Shown here in pieces: positions 17,880 to 27,443 of a stretch of 64,000 nucleotides of DNA. Made by a program: the position numbers and the translations under genes. Source of the DNA: an uncultured Dysgonomonas sp. (GTDB lineage: Bacteria; Bacteroidota; Bacteroidia; Bacteroidales; Dysgonomonadaceae); contig USOX01000011.1 of assembly GCA_900556485.1 (NCBI GenBank), forward strand, positions 36,224 to 100,223. Direction: 5' to 3'. Each line of letters begins with the position of its first letter. Within the stretch, counting starts at the first letter, position 1. Below the pieces are notes generated by a model that saw nothing but the letters and a program-made list of their open reading frames with translations, had not been told where the DNA came from and did no database searches.

Positions 17880-18515
17880 TTATCTGTATTTCTCAATAAA
17901 GAGATCTATGTCAAAAAAATCTTCTACTCTTTCTTTTATTGTAGTATCATCCCATTCCCACCATTTTATATGATTAAGAGTTTCTATTGTTTTTTTATCA
18001 TGTTTCATAGAAATGATACGGGCAGGGATTCCTCCGGCTAAAGCATAGTCAGGAATATCCTTTGTTACTACGGCGTTTGACGCTATTGTAACTCCATTGC
18101 CTATTGTAACTCCTGGTAGTATATATGCTCCTGTACCTATCCATACGTCGTTTCCAATTGTTATTCCGGCTTTTTGCTCCTTATTTTTCAAAAGGCGGTC
18201 TTTCTCTTTCTCTGTTATTAATCCATGTTTATAAAGGTTGGGTATCAGAGGAAAATTGGTGACCTGCATTATTGTATGCCAACCTTCATCTACTATAAGT
18301 CTGACATCCATAGCCAGACTTGAATATTTTCCGATAGAAACCTCAGCAGTTGTCCATCGCCATATTTTTGCGCCATTATTTATTGTGCGATGTCCTATTG
18401 ACGTATATTTATCATTTTCTAATAATGAATAATCTGTCTTTCTTAACAATGTCTTATAATCTACACCTAATATTTTCCACAAAAGGGTGCGCAGTTTAGA
18501 TAATATGCTGTTCAT
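17880..18515 (-). CDS. Hexapeptide-repeat acyltransferase (CatB/XAT-like)
   Basis: A 211-residue left-handed beta-helix acyltransferase. The signature loop is DEGWHTIMQ with a likely catalytic His. The repeats [25 protein letters not shown] end in [11 protein letters not shown]. It probably acetylates a sugar in the repeat unit. The start overlaps the flippase end by 20 bases. Confidence 0.88.
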   Translation of the reverse strand: MNSILSKLRTLLWKILGVDYKTLLRKTDYSLLENDKYTSIGHRTINNGAKIWRWTTAEVSIGKYSSLAMDVRLIVDEGWHTIMQVTNFPLIPNLYKHGLITEKEKDRLLKNKEQKAGITIGNDVWIGTGAYILPGVTIGNGVTIASNAVVTKDIPDYALAGGIPARIISMKHDKKTIETLNHIKWWEWDDTTIKERVEDFFDIDLFIEKYR

Positions 18516-20028
18516 TTTGTCTTTTCTTTAAATATATCTTTTGATGGCTATCCATTAAAAACACATAAACAATAATAGAGTATGAAAGAAAGTATAATAT
18601 AATCTTTAAGAAGAATACAGGCCACGATAGATCAATCGTAATGGTTTTATTGATTAGAGTTGTTAGGAGAACTAAAATCGATATATAAATTACAGGTTTT
18701 AATAATGTACGAGTAATAAATAATAAAGGACTGAATGAGAATATTTTGGAGTAGTACCAGTTGGTAAAAAGCATATTGATGAATAGGCCCAAAGCAATAC
18801 ATAATGTCATTCCTATAATGCCATATTTTAAAGATAAAAAATATCCGCAAATAATAGCAAGCCCCATCGTTGATAAAGCCCAGATAGCTTTTACCTTAAT
18901 TTTTCCTTTAGCTTCGAGTACCGAATTTCCAAAGCCTTGCAATAGGGGAATTGTATTTACAATCATAAATATCAATGCTATAATCCAAGCTTGATGATAG
19001 GTATTGCCTACCCAAAGAGTTATAAACTCTTTACCGAAGAGAAAGAATACACTGAGGATAAAGAATAATATATAGCTATTAATCTTCGCTATTTGTACCA
19101 TTGTTTCGAAGATGTCCGAATTAGTTTTATTTGTTACCATCGCTGTAGCCTTGGGTAAAAGCAAACCATTGATGGCATTGGCAAATGTTCCATAGTATGA
19201 GCCTAGCATAATCCCTATGCCATATACACCTACAGCTATAGTGTTAGCATTCATGCCGAGAATTATTTGTCCCGACTGCCACTGAAATTGTTGTATGATA
19301 GCGAAGATAAATATCCAAAAAGAGTAATTCAATACTTCTCTTAGTAAGGTTTTATCAAATTTGGAGAGTGTAAACTTTATCTTTATAGTCTTGCTTGTAT
19401 ATATATAGGTTATTACTATAAAAAGGAGGTTGACTATTGTGTCGACTACTACAAGGGATATACAATCGCCTCCTAAAAGCAGTATGCAGATAACTAATGT
19501 ACTTCGGAAAAGATATTTGACAATATTTATAGTTCGTGTGAAGACAAAGCGTTCATATCCATTACATATTGCAATAAAAGAACCTCCCGGGATTGTAATA
19601 GCGAGATTTAATATTAAAAGAGCCACCATGATCTTTCCTTTATAAAGCTCTATAGGTGTCAAAGATTTTGAGAATAATCCATCTATATTGATGTACAATA
19701 GAAAACCAATGAATATGACAATAATGGCAATGATAAGATATGTGGTCATTATTGTCGCCAAGAAAGAACTTTCCCCATCTTTCTCCTTTGTCGATCTATA
19801 TTTTGCTATATATCTAATGATGGTATTATTGAGTCCGAAGTCCATTAGATACAGATATGAGACGAAAGAGCCTGTCAGAACATATAGCCCATATTCAGAA
19901 TCGCCCAAATTGCGGATAATGAATGGTGTCAGTATCAGTCCTAATATGGCAGTAATAAATATATTGACATAGGATAAAAGCGCTCCATATTTAATTTGCT
20001 TAGTATCTGTAGTTTTTTCTATATCCAT
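18496..20028 (-). CDS. wzx: Wzx-type lipid-linked oligosaccharide flippase
   Basis: The 510-residue protein has 12-14 hydrophobic helices and the MOP/PST superfamily opening ([27 protein letters not shown] is its first TM region). It would flip the Und-PP-linked repeat unit across the inner membrane. It is the only flippase in the locus, so the downstream block with the EpsG polymerase presumably depends on it. It is the first gene of the upstream block. Confidence 0.92.
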   Translation of the reverse strand: MDIEKTTDTKQIKYGALLSYVNIFITAILGLILTPFIIRNLGDSEYGLYVLTGSFVSYLYLMDFGLNNTIIRYIAKYRSTKEKDGESSFLATIMTTYLIIAIIVIFIGFLLYINIDGLFSKSLTPIELYKGKIMVALLILNLAITIPGGSFIAICNGYERFVFTRTINIVKYLFRSTLVICILLLGGDCISLVVVDTIVNLLFIVITYIYTSKTIKIKFTLSKFDKTLLREVLNYSFWIFIFAIIQQFQWQSGQIILGMNANTIAVGVYGIGIMLGSYYGTFANAINGLLLPKATAMVTNKTNSDIFETMVQIAKINSYILFFILSVFFLFGKEFITLWVGNTYHQAWIIALIFMIVNTIPLLQGFGNSVLEAKGKIKVKAIWALSTMGLAIICGYFLSLKYGIIGMTLCIALGLFINMLFTNWYYSKIFSFSPLLFITRTLLKPVIYISILVLLTTLINKTITIDLSWPVFFLKIILYFLSYSIIVYVFLMDSHQKIYLKKRQNEQHII

Positions 20029-20293
20029 TTATGGTCTATGTTTGGTCTTATTTTGTCTTGTATGAAAAGTATATTAACAAAAGAAGTTAATAGATTGATG
20101 CTTTTTGTCTATATGAGTCTTCTTTAGAAAGAACAATTCTTTGTAATAATACTAAATATCATAAAAATAGATAGCAGAGAAGTAATTATTTGGGGCATTA
20201 TCTTCTCATTGTTACAGAAATATTTGTGTAAAGGTAAATATATTTTGATATTTTCATAATATTAATTAAAATAAATGTGTAAAGGGTATAAAT
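20029..20293. other. Intergenic region upstream of wzx
   Basis: About 265 AT-rich bases lie between the wzx start and the tRNA-Lys terminator. They should hold the promoter of the upstream glycan block, but I could not identify a convincing -33/-7 pair. No small gene is evident. Confidence 0.3.
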
Positions 20294-20328
20294 AAAAAAG
20301 CGTGCAATCTATTGATTTACACGCTTTG
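20294..20328 (-). terminator. Rho-independent terminator of tRNA-Lys
   Basis: Read on the minus strand, AAAGCGTG and CACGCTTT form an 8-bp stem followed by a run of six T. It lies 15 bases after the tRNA 3' end. Confidence 0.8.
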
Positions 20329-20342
20329 TTTATTTCTAGAAG

Positions 20343-20415
20343 TGACCCCGGAGAGGCTCGAACTCTCGACCCACTGATTAAGAGTCAGTTGCTCTACCAA
20401 CTGAGCTACGGAGTC
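20343..20415 (-). tRNA. tRNA-Lys (anticodon CTT)
   Basis: The 73-base cloverleaf reads on the minus strand. The acceptor GACTCCG pairs with CGGGGTC, the D arm has AGCTCAGTTGGTAGAGC, and the anticodon stem-loop is ACTGA-CTCTTAA-TCAGT with anticodon CTT. The T arm has GAGAGTTCGAGCCTCTC. The discriminator is A and CCA is not encoded. It decodes AAG. Confidence 0.96.
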
Positions 20416-20519
20416 ATTTTTACAGATGCAAAAGTATAATAATTATTCTTTTTAAGGAAATTTTTCGGAGAGAAACTACCAAAAGAATTACTTTTGTAAC
20501 CGAGAAGGAATTCTTTCTC

Positions 20520-20554
20520 CGTGTACCTTAGGATTAACCACGTAAAAAACAAAG
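20520..20554 (+). promoter_or_regulatory. Candidate preQ1-I riboswitch
   Basis: A short stem CGTG (20520-20523) pairs with CACG (20539-20542). The loop ends TTAAC, and an A-rich tail TAAAAAACAAAG follows, whose AAG (20552-20554) can pair with CTT in the loop (20527-20529). This H-type pseudoknot layout matches preQ1-I aptamers, in which a loop C beside the stem (here C20538) pairs with the ligand. It lies 6 bases before the queC start codon. A possible -7 box, TACTTTTG (20489-20496), would put the transcript start about 20 bases upstream. The first two stem bases are shared with an alternative TTTCTCCG/CGGAGA pairing. Confidence 0.45.
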
Positions 20555-20560
20555 TAATTT

Positions 20561-21220
20561 ATGAATATCAAAGAATCAGCATTGGTCCTTTTTTCCGGTG
20601 GACAAGACTCCACAACATGCCTCTATTGGACACTCAAGAATTTCTCATCAGTGCGAACTCTGTGCTTTACATACGGACAACGTCACTCCAAGGAAGTCGA
20701 AGTAGCTCAAAGTATAGCCGAAAAAGCCAATGTCCCTTTCCAATTATTAGATGCTTCAATAATCAGCCAACTATCTGTAAATTCGTTAACTAATACAGAT
20801 CTGGTAATGGATGAAGAGAAGCCGTCCGACTCATATCCCAATACCTTTGTCCCGGGGCGGAACTTGCTATTCCTTACTTTTGCAGCCGTAATAGCCCGTT
20901 CGCATGGAATTCGTCATATTGTAACAGGTGTTTCCGAAGCTGATTATAGCGGTTATCCCGATTGTCGTGATACATTTATTCTATCTGCAAATGCCGCTAT
21001 CAATCTGGCAATGGATGAACATTTTCATGTACATACTCCATTGATGTGGAGGGACAAAACTGCTGTATGGCAATTAGCCGATGAGTTAGGAGTGTTCAAC
21101 ATTGTGAGAGAACAAACCCTTACCTGCTATAATGGCGTTATTGCTGAAGGATGTGGACAATGCCCGGCATGTAAACTTCGAAAACAAGGATTGGATAACT
21201 ATTTAAAAATAAGGAAATAA
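20561..21220 (+). CDS. queC: 7-cyano-7-deazaguanine synthase
   Basis: The 219-residue enzyme makes preQ0 from 7-carboxy-7-deazaguanine using ATP and ammonia, in queuosine biosynthesis. The PP-loop is [10 protein letters not shown] (10-19). The zinc-binding cysteines are in [16 protein letters not shown] (189, 198, 201 and 204). VPGRNLLFL and GYPDCRD are further family signatures. It is followed two bases later by queF, forming a two-gene operon with a candidate preQ1 riboswitch in the leader. Confidence 0.97.
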   Translation: MNIKESALVLFSGGQDSTTCLYWTLKNFSSVRTLCFTYGQRHSKEVEVAQSIAEKANVPFQLLDASIISQLSVNSLTNTDLVMDEEKPSDSYPNTFVPGRNLLFLTFAAVIARSHGIRHIVTGVSEADYSGYPDCRDTFILSANAAINLAMDEHFHVHTPLMWRDKTAVWQLADELGVFNIVREQTLTCYNGVIAEGCGQCPACKLRKQGLDNYLKIRK

Positions 21221-21222
21221 TT

Positions 21223-21690
21223 ATGTCAATAGAAGGATTAAGCCATTTAGGCGGAAAAACAGAATACAAAGACGATTATGCACCCGAAGTACTGGAAGCT
21301 TTCGAAAATAAGCATCAGGGAAATGATTACTGGGTGACGTTCAACTGTCCCGAATTTACTAGTTTGTGCCCAATTACAGGACAGCCCGATTTTGCAACAA
21401 TACATATAAACTATCTACCGGACGTAAAAATGGTAGAAAGCAAAAGCTTGAAACTCTATTTATTTAGTTTCCGTAATCATGGAGCTTTTCACGAAGACTG
21501 TGTCAATATAATAATGAAGGACTTAATAAAACTAATGGATCCTAAATATATTGAAGTAGTCGGCATATTCACTCCGCGTGGAGGCATCAGTATATATCCA
21601 TATTGTAATTATGGACGTCCTGATACAGAGTATGAGAAACTGGCACAAAAGAGACTTAGTAAACATAACCCTTTACAACTCTACAAATAA
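21223..21690 (+). CDS. queF: NADPH-dependent 7-cyano-7-deazaguanine reductase
   Basis: The 155-residue protein is a unimodular QueF of the tunnelling fold, which reduces the preQ0 nitrile to preQ1. The thioimide-forming Cys is in [16 protein letters not shown] (Cys49), with the conserved Asp56. The [26 protein letters not shown] segment contains the family's ESKSLK and FHED motifs. It is translated just after queC. Confidence 0.97.
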   Translation: MSIEGLSHLGGKTEYKDDYAPEVLEAFENKHQGNDYWVTFNCPEFTSLCPITGQPDFATIHINYLPDVKMVESKSLKLYLFSFRNHGAFHEDCVNIIMKDLIKLMDPKYIEVVGIFTPRGGISIYPYCNYGRPDTEYEKLAQKRLSKHNPLQLYK

Positions 21691-22181
21691 TACTCAATAA
21701 GATTAAGACTTTGTAAAAAGTGACAAAGTAGAGTAATATATAAATAAATTAGATTGTTTATAATCAAGCTCTTTATTTGAAAAAGTGACAAAAGTGACAC
21801 TTTTTCTATACTTTTTCAATGTAACTTTTTACTTATATAACACGCTTGTTACTTACACAATATAGATAAAGTTGTAACAATAATTTTACACTATATCTAT
21901 ATATGAAACATCTTCTGATTTTGACCTTATTTGATCAATGAAGTGTAATTTTGATGTCATAAAAGTCTGTTTTTAGCTTTTACTCTTTGCTCAAACTGTC
22001 TAAATGATAAAAATAGACACTATTAGTATCACATAAAGCCAATTTAAAATACTTTATGAAATTTACCTTTCAAGCTTTTATTCTTACTTTTGTCATCAGC
22101 CTTTTTATAAGTAACTTACTACATAAAAAAGACAATATCTAATATCAATAAACATAAAATCAGTATTAAAAACGAAAAGAA
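21691..22181. other. Intergenic region between queF and sulfatase gene
   Basis: About 490 bases without a plausible gene. They contain an extra short AAAAAGTGACAAAG near 21715, the dispersed repeat copy B (21779-21879) and a possible -7 box TACTTTTG (22085-22092) for the sulfatase gene. Confidence 0.5.
21779..21879 (-). repeat. Bipartite dispersed element, copy B
   Basis: Read on the minus strand it starts GTTGTAACTTTATCTATA, continues through CAAGCGTGTTAT and AGTTACAT, then AAAGTATAGAAAAAG, and ends TGTCACTTTTGTCACTTT. It agrees with copy D at both ends (TTGTAACTTTATCTATAT and AAAAAGTGTCAC) but differs in the middle, and it shares CAAGCGTGTTAT with copy A. Confidence 0.78.
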
Positions 22182-23522
22182 ATGCTATCCCAATCTAAAA
22201 AAGTAGTCTTTACGCTTGGAGGTATTTTAGTTGCCAATGCACTATATTCTCAGGACTCTAAGCCAAATGTTATAGTAATTTATACCGACGATCAAGGTAC
22301 ATTGGATATGGGGTGTTATGGAGCTTCGGATCTATACACACCACATATGGACAATTTAGCTGCTAATGGCGTGCGGTTTTCTCAGTTTTATGGAGCACCG
22401 GTAAGTTCTGTCTCAAGAGCATCTCTCTTGACGGGACAATATGCGAAACGTGCAGGCTTGACAGATAATGCCGGAACTAGCGGATTACCTTTAGATAGAG
22501 AAACTATTGCAGAAAGAATGAAAGCTAATGGCTATGCTACAGCTCTTATTGGAAAATGGCATTTAGGTAGTGATATAAAGAATGGCCCAAATGCGCAAGG
22601 CTTTGACTATTTCTGGGGCTTTAGAGGTGGATGTATCGACAATTATTCTCACTTCTTCTATTGGGCAGGTCCAAACAAACATGATCTTTGGGAGAACGAA
22701 AGAGAGATTTACAGGCCTGGCTCTCTTTTTATAGATGCAAGTTTGGAAAAGATGAAAGATTTCATTGTTGATAAGAAGAACGATCCATTCTTTGTCTATT
22801 GGGCTGTAAATATGCCTCACTATCCATTGCAACCAAAAGGTAAATGGTTGGAGTACTATTCGTCATTACCCGAGCCTCGTAGAATGTATGCGGCCTTTAT
22901 GTCAACATTGGATGAATATGTTGGAGATATGTATACATTCCTGAAATCAGAATCATTATTAGATAATACAATTATCATTTTCCAATCCGATAATGGTCAT
23001 AGCACAGAACAACGTAACTTCTGGGGTGGAGGATATTCCGGTGATTACAGATCAGCTAAATTCTCTATGTTCGAAGGTGGAATACGTGTTCCTGCAATTA
23101 TTAGTTGGCCGGCAAAATTGCCAAAAGGTGAAGTTCGCGATCAGATTGCTATGAATATAGACTGGTTTCCTACCATCGCTGAACTCTGCGGTTTGTCGAC
23201 ACAAGGTATGGAAGTTGACGGAAAAAGCCTGTTGCCTATCATATATGACAATAATGTAAAAGTGCTTCACGACGAATTACACTTCGATTATGGTAAACAA
23301 TGGGCTGTAAGAAGCGGAGATTGGAAACTGATTGCTAACCCCGTTGATGTAAATATAGGTGCACCCGAAAAGCGGATTATTCTTGATGATGATTTCTTCT
23401 TGGCAAATATGGCTATAGACAGAACTGAAAAAGAGAATCTTAAGGATAAGTATCCTCAAAAGGTTGAAGAACTGAAACAAATGCGTAAGAAGTTCGAAGA
23501 CTCTTTACCTAAAAAGAAATAA
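22182..23522 (+). CDS. Secreted sulfatase (S-type, alkaline phosphatase superfamily)
   Basis: The 446-residue enzyme has a signal peptide (about residues 1-24, ending ALYSQ) and the sulfatase fold. The metal site is YTDDQGTLDMGCYG, and the activation motif is SSVSRASLLTG, where the first Ser would be converted to formylglycine. WHLGS and FQSDNGH follow at the expected positions. The canonical motif is C/S-x-P/A-S-R; here Val replaces Pro/Ala. A Ser-type sulfatase needs an anSME maturase, which is not in this window. It likely desulfates host or plant glycans in the periplasm. Confidence 0.9.
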   Translation: MLSQSKKVVFTLGGILVANALYSQDSKPNVIVIYTDDQGTLDMGCYGASDLYTPHMDNLAANGVRFSQFYGAPVSSVSRASLLTGQYAKRAGLTDNAGTSGLPLDRETIAERMKANGYATALIGKWHLGSDIKNGPNAQGFDYFWGFRGGCIDNYSHFFYWAGPNKHDLWENEREIYRPGSLFIDASLEKMKDFIVDKKNDPFFVYWAVNMPHYPLQPKGKWLEYYSSLPEPRRMYAAFMSTLDEYVGDMYTFLKSESLLDNTIIIFQSDNGHSTEQRNFWGGGYSGDYRSAKFSMFEGGIRVPAIISWPAKLPKGEVRDQIAMNIDWFPTIAELCGLSTQGMEVDGKSLLPIIYDNNVKVLHDELHFDYGKQWAVRSGDWKLIANPVDVNIGAPEKRIILDDDFFLANMAIDRTEKENLKDKYPQKVEELKQMRKKFEDSLPKKK

Positions 23523-23547
23523 TTTGACTTTATTATAAAAATATATT

Positions 23548-23592
23548 AAAAGAGAGAGCCTCTAATCTACCCGATTTTAGGCTTTCTCTTTT
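23548..23592. terminator. Bidirectional terminator between sulfatase and MATE genes
   Basis: AAAAGAGAGAGCCT (23548-23561) and AGGCTTTCTCTTTT (23579-23592) form a 14-bp stem with one mismatch. A/T runs on both sides serve the convergent genes. The right arm overlaps the last codons of the MATE gene. Confidence 0.8.
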
Positions 23593-24940
23593 CTATTCTT
23601 TTATAGACTATTGCAAACCATGTAGGCAATATAATACCCTTACATACAGTAGATATCGCAATAGCCCACCATACTCCGACAATACCCATCTGGCTGGCAA
23701 GGTAATAAGCAAGAGGTATTCGCAGGGCATTAAATGTAATACTGATAACAGCAGGCTCTATTGTCCGCCCTATACCATTAAACATACCTTGGGTGGTAAG
23801 CTCAAACATCATAAATATCTGAACTAAGCCCATTACAAATAGATATTCAGCCCCTGCTCTCATGGCATTTTCTTCAGGAACAATAATCCCGAATATCTGA
23901 GCGCCAAACAAGACAAAACAAATACTGACTATCACACCCAAAGTTAGCATCACCCTTATAGTATAGATATATGCCTTTTTCCCCCTATCAATTTTATTGG
24001 CTGCATAGTTTTGTGCAACAAAAGCACTAAGAGCAGTAGAAAAACCTTGAGATGTGTTCCATGTCACAGCTTCTATTTGTCCACCTGTAGTCTGCGACAT
24101 TAACCCAAGGTGTCCTCCATACATTGAAGCTACTCTTGCCAGATTCATATTGATAATAGCATAGAGTGAATTCATTATCGAAACCGGAGTCCCCAAAAAG
24201 AATATCCTTTTTAGGTATATGGCTTTAGGTTTTACAAAGAATGAGAAATTACCCAAAATCTTATTCCCGAATTTTATTTGATAGAAAAACAATGAGAATA
24301 CAAACAGCTGTGCAGCAACAGTACCTACTGCCGCCCCATGCAATCCCATCCCCATTGTAAACATCAGGATAGGATCAAGCACCATATTCAGTATCAATCC
24401 GGCCGCGTTATTTCTGAAAGGGACAATGCTTCTCCCTGCTCCGTTATATATCCCGGTGAAATTGTAGGATAGAAACTGAAAAGGAAGGCTGATGGTAAGT
24501 ATTCTCAGATATAATACAGCATCAGCAGTAATGTCAGCCTCCAGTTTGAAAAACGAGAGGATAGGATTTGCAAATATAAATAGGATAGAAATCCATATGA
24601 CTGCCAGACAAATGGAAGTCGTGGTAGAATGAGAGGCATATATAGCAGCTCTCTTCATTTTCTTAGCTCCAATAGATTGGCCTACAGCCACTTCTGAACC
24701 TATCATTGCCAGATAAGCGACAGATGCTGTAAGCCATAATAGCATGCCAATAGCACCTATTGCAGCCTCCGATTTGGTGGCTATTTCTGGATGTGATGTT
24801 GTACCCAATCTACCTACCCACGACATAGCCATTAAGGTATATGCCATTTGTAAGAAACTTGTGCCCATTAAGGGAAGTGCAAGACGAATAAGGGTAGGGA
24901 AGATCTTTCCCTCTGTGAGATTGTGAATACCTGTTTTCAT
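23567..24940 (-). CDS. MATE family efflux transporter
   Basis: The 457-residue inner-membrane protein has about 12 hydrophobic segments in two MatE repeats. It carries typical features such as LALPLMGTSFLQMAYTL near the N-terminus and GAGRSIVPFRNN mid-protein. It exports drugs or metabolites by Na+ or H+ antiport; the substrate is unknown. It is followed on the same strand by nothing; the YihY gene upstream ends 21 bases before its start, so the two may be co-transcribed. Confidence 0.93.
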   Translation of the reverse strand: MKTGIHNLTEGKIFPTLIRLALPLMGTSFLQMAYTLMAMSWVGRLGTTSHPEIATKSEAAIGAIGMLLWLTASVAYLAMIGSEVAVGQSIGAKKMKRAAIYASHSTTTSICLAVIWISILFIFANPILSFFKLEADITADAVLYLRILTISLPFQFLSYNFTGIYNGAGRSIVPFRNNAAGLILNMVLDPILMFTMGMGLHGAAVGTVAAQLFVFSLFFYQIKFGNKILGNFSFFVKPKAIYLKRIFFLGTPVSIMNSLYAIINMNLARVASMYGGHLGLMSQTTGGQIEAVTWNTSQGFSTALSAFVAQNYAANKIDRGKKAYIYTIRVMLTLGVIVSICFVLFGAQIFGIIVPEENAMRAGAEYLFVMGLVQIFMMFELTTQGMFNGIGRTIEPAVISITFNALRIPLAYYLASQMGIVGVWWAIAISTVCKGIILPTWFAIVYKRIEKRKPKIG

Positions 24941-24961
24941 TTATGTTTCTGTGCCGTTTCT

Positions 24962-26281
24962 TTACAGGTTTTTCAGGAGCTCTTTACCAATACCTTGTTC
25001 GGTTAGTTCTCTCATTTCAATTATGGTTTCCCATTCACTCTGAAATTGAATATCTGTATCTATCATAAAATCTTCGGAACCATGACGGTCTATTCTTTCA
25101 AACATGTAGCTGACTGTTATATGCCCGATATCTATAGCCGGAACATATGCCGGAACAAGATTATCCTCCGATGGTGTTTCTACAATAAGTCCTACATCCT
25201 GAAGATGATACAATATATCTGTAGTAAGTTTTGTCGGTATTTTGTAATGTTCCGATAACTCGTCGGCAGTATACGGAGTCGATCCTTTTTCAAAGCGCTT
25301 TACTATCAAAGTCATTATCAGCAGCGTTATAAAGTCCTTAAATCGGCGGCTAATATTGGATGTCTCATGCTCAAAACTATATTTATTCACATTCTGGAAA
25401 GCAAAAGACAATTGCACCCCAAACAAAACAAAGAACCATGTTAACTGTAACCATAATAACAACAGGGGCAAAGCTGCAAAACTACCATAAATAGCATTAT
25501 ATTTCGATATCCATATTTGTCCATTAATATAGAGTGTTTGGAATACTTGGAAAGCGACACCCGTAAATATACCTCCCAGTAATGCACTTCTGAACTTGAC
25601 TTTTGTATTTGGAATATATACATATAATATGGTGAACAAGAGTATTGTGATCAGGAATGGAATAACCTTCATTAAAGGTGTTATTACCAATCCTAAAAGG
25701 TATTGTTGTTCGGCTGTTGTATTTAATAGTACGGTTATCCCCGCATTACAGATAAGAAAGACAGGCGCAATAATAATAAGGGCAAGATAATCAGTAAACA
25801 TACGGAAATATGTACGCCCTTTTTTTACCTGCCATATTGTATTAAAATTATCTTCAATAGTAGACAATAGGTTTATTACAGTGTACAACAACAGTATGAT
25901 ACCTATACCTAAAAATATTCCGCCTTGTGCATATTGAATCGAAGTATCAATAAAGGCTGTAGCTTTATTCAGCATCTCTTCCTGTCCCGAAAAATAGGAA
26001 AAAAGCTGGCTCTTTACTATCTTTTCGAATCCGAAACCACTTGCTATAGCAAACAATACAGCTAATAATGGAACCAATGATAATAATGTACTGTAAGTAA
26101 GGGCAGATGCACGTGTAAATAGCTGCTCTCCATTAATGTTGCGAATAGCTAAAATAAAAGCCTTAACAATATTATAGAAGCTTATCTTTCGCGACGATTT
26201 ATCTTTCTTATTAATTCGCCATATATCGTATGATAAGAATCTTATTGTCTTGGTAACAAATGCTTTTATTTTCTCAATCAT
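24962..26281 (-). CDS. YihY/BrkB family membrane protein
   Basis: The 439-residue protein has six predicted TM helices within residues 50-300 and the family's ASALTYSTLLSLVPLLAVLFA and YGSFAALPLLLLWLQLTWF segments. A C-terminal cytoplasmic extension (about 320-439) with a winged-helix look (YTADELSEHYKIPTKLTTDILYHLQDVGLIVE) is common in Bacteroidota members. These proteins are often mislabelled as ribonuclease BN; real function is unclear. Confidence 0.9.
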   Translation of the reverse strand: MIEKIKAFVTKTIRFLSYDIWRINKKDKSSRKISFYNIVKAFILAIRNINGEQLFTRASALTYSTLLSLVPLLAVLFAIASGFGFEKIVKSQLFSYFSGQEEMLNKATAFIDTSIQYAQGGIFLGIGIILLLYTVINLLSTIEDNFNTIWQVKKGRTYFRMFTDYLALIIIAPVFLICNAGITVLLNTTAEQQYLLGLVITPLMKVIPFLITILLFTILYVYIPNTKVKFRSALLGGIFTGVAFQVFQTLYINGQIWISKYNAIYGSFAALPLLLLWLQLTWFFVLFGVQLSFAFQNVNKYSFEHETSNISRRFKDFITLLIMTLIVKRFEKGSTPYTADELSEHYKIPTKLTTDILYHLQDVGLIVETPSEDNLVPAYVPAIDIGHITVSYMFERIDRHGSEDFMIDTDIQFQSEWETIIEMRELTEQGIGKELLKNL

Positions 26282-26377
26282 ATATTCAATTCTTTACTGT
26301 TGATATAAGACTTAAACAAATTTTAAACAAAGATAGTTTGTTATTTGCAAGCTTGAACTACTAAAAAACGATTATCT

Positions 26378-26468
26378 TAAAAAATGACACAAACGACACA
26401 CTTTTTTTACTGTTTTGAAAAAAGTATTTTCTGTGTCCTTTTTGCTTTTTCTGTATAGATAAAGTATA
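26378..26468 (-). repeat. Bipartite dispersed element, copy C (degenerate)
   Basis: Read on the minus strand it has TTTATCTATA near its start and ends with AAAAAGTGTGTCGTTTGTG, a diverged form of the TGTCACTTT tandem box. It lies between the divergent yihY-like and araC-like genes. Confidence 0.55.
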
Positions 26469-26567
26469 TTTCATAAATGTCCTTTTTTTACACCACCATT
26501 CTAAAGAATAACTTTTACATTTGACAAAGCAAATACCTTTTAATGAAATCTTGAAACATAAGTTTAT

Positions 26568-27392
26568 ATGGAGAGCTTTCAGATCATATATCCGTCTTCG
26601 TTGCTCACTCCTTATGTAAAGCAATATTGGTTCCTGTCAGTAGATAATATCGAGCGGGGAATACAGCGAATGATTCCTTCAGGTAGTGCTTATCTTGTTT
26701 TTAATAGAGGACAAACAATTTACTCTTCTGGGAACGATTGTATGTCCTTCGGAGGCTACTTAGCCGGACAAAGAACTGCCTTTATTGATATTTATTTTGG
26801 TAAACTCGACCTGATCATGGTTATATTCCAACCAATAGCAGCCAGAATTTTTTTTAATATTCCTATAGATGAACTGGAAGAGAAAAATATCGAAATTAGT
26901 TTGTTGGGTGATTCCTTGCTTAAGGAACTGAATGAACGTTTAAAAAATGAGTATAATAATATCGAATGTATACATCTGATCGAACAATTTTTTTTTAAAC
27001 GCTTACATCTGTTTAATGACTACAATTATAAAAGGTTAGCCACCGCTATACAAGATTTTCAAAAAGGAGAATCTGATATACCAAGATTAGCCGACTCCAC
27101 ATGTCTTGGCTATAAACAATTCAAGCGTATTTTTGCCGAATATGCAGGGATCAATCCTAAAAGCTTTATTCAGATAAATCGTTTCTCCAAAGCTCTATAT
27201 TATCTTCAATCGCAACCTCTGTTAAGCTTAAACGATTTGGCTTATAAATGTGGTTATTACGATAAGTCTCACTTAATTAAAGATATAAAACAGTATTCTG
27301 GGTATACGCCTCGTGAGTTCCTACAGATTTCCGATCCCTATTCCGAATATAAATCTTTATTCCAAACATTCTTTGTCGAATTAAAACAATAG
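26568..27392 (+). CDS. AraC family transcriptional regulator
   Basis: A 274-residue regulator. The N-terminal sensing domain (about 1-140; opens YPSSLLTPYVKQYWFL) is of the DUF6597 type. The C-terminal double helix-turn-helix is about 160-255 (RLADSTCLGYKQFKRIF and LNDLAYKCGYYDKSHLIKD). It is transcribed divergently from the YihY-MATE pair and 51 bases ahead of a PanE-like gene, its most likely target. Confidence 0.9.
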   Translation: MESFQIIYPSSLLTPYVKQYWFLSVDNIERGIQRMIPSGSAYLVFNRGQTIYSSGNDCMSFGGYLAGQRTAFIDIYFGKLDLIMVIFQPIAARIFFNIPIDELEEKNIEISLLGDSLLKELNERLKNEYNNIECIHLIEQFFFKRLHLFNDYNYKRLATAIQDFQKGESDIPRLADSTCLGYKQFKRIFAEYAGINPKSFIQINRFSKALYYLQSQPLLSLNDLAYKCGYYDKSHLIKDIKQYSGYTPREFLQISDPYSEYKSLFQTFFVELKQ

Positions 27393-27443
27393 TATATATA
27401 CTTTGTAACACTAGTATTCATCTAATCTTATTACTGCTTATTT

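Noticed and set aside
20466..20520. CGGAGA...TCTCCG hairpin upstream of queC as a terminator
   Set aside because: No T-tract follows, and a possible -7 box lies within it; considered only as an alternative pairing to the candidate riboswitch.
24962..26281. Ribonuclease BN annotation for the YihY-like gene
   Set aside because: It is a multi-pass membrane protein of the YihY/BrkB family; the RNase BN label for this family is a known historical error.
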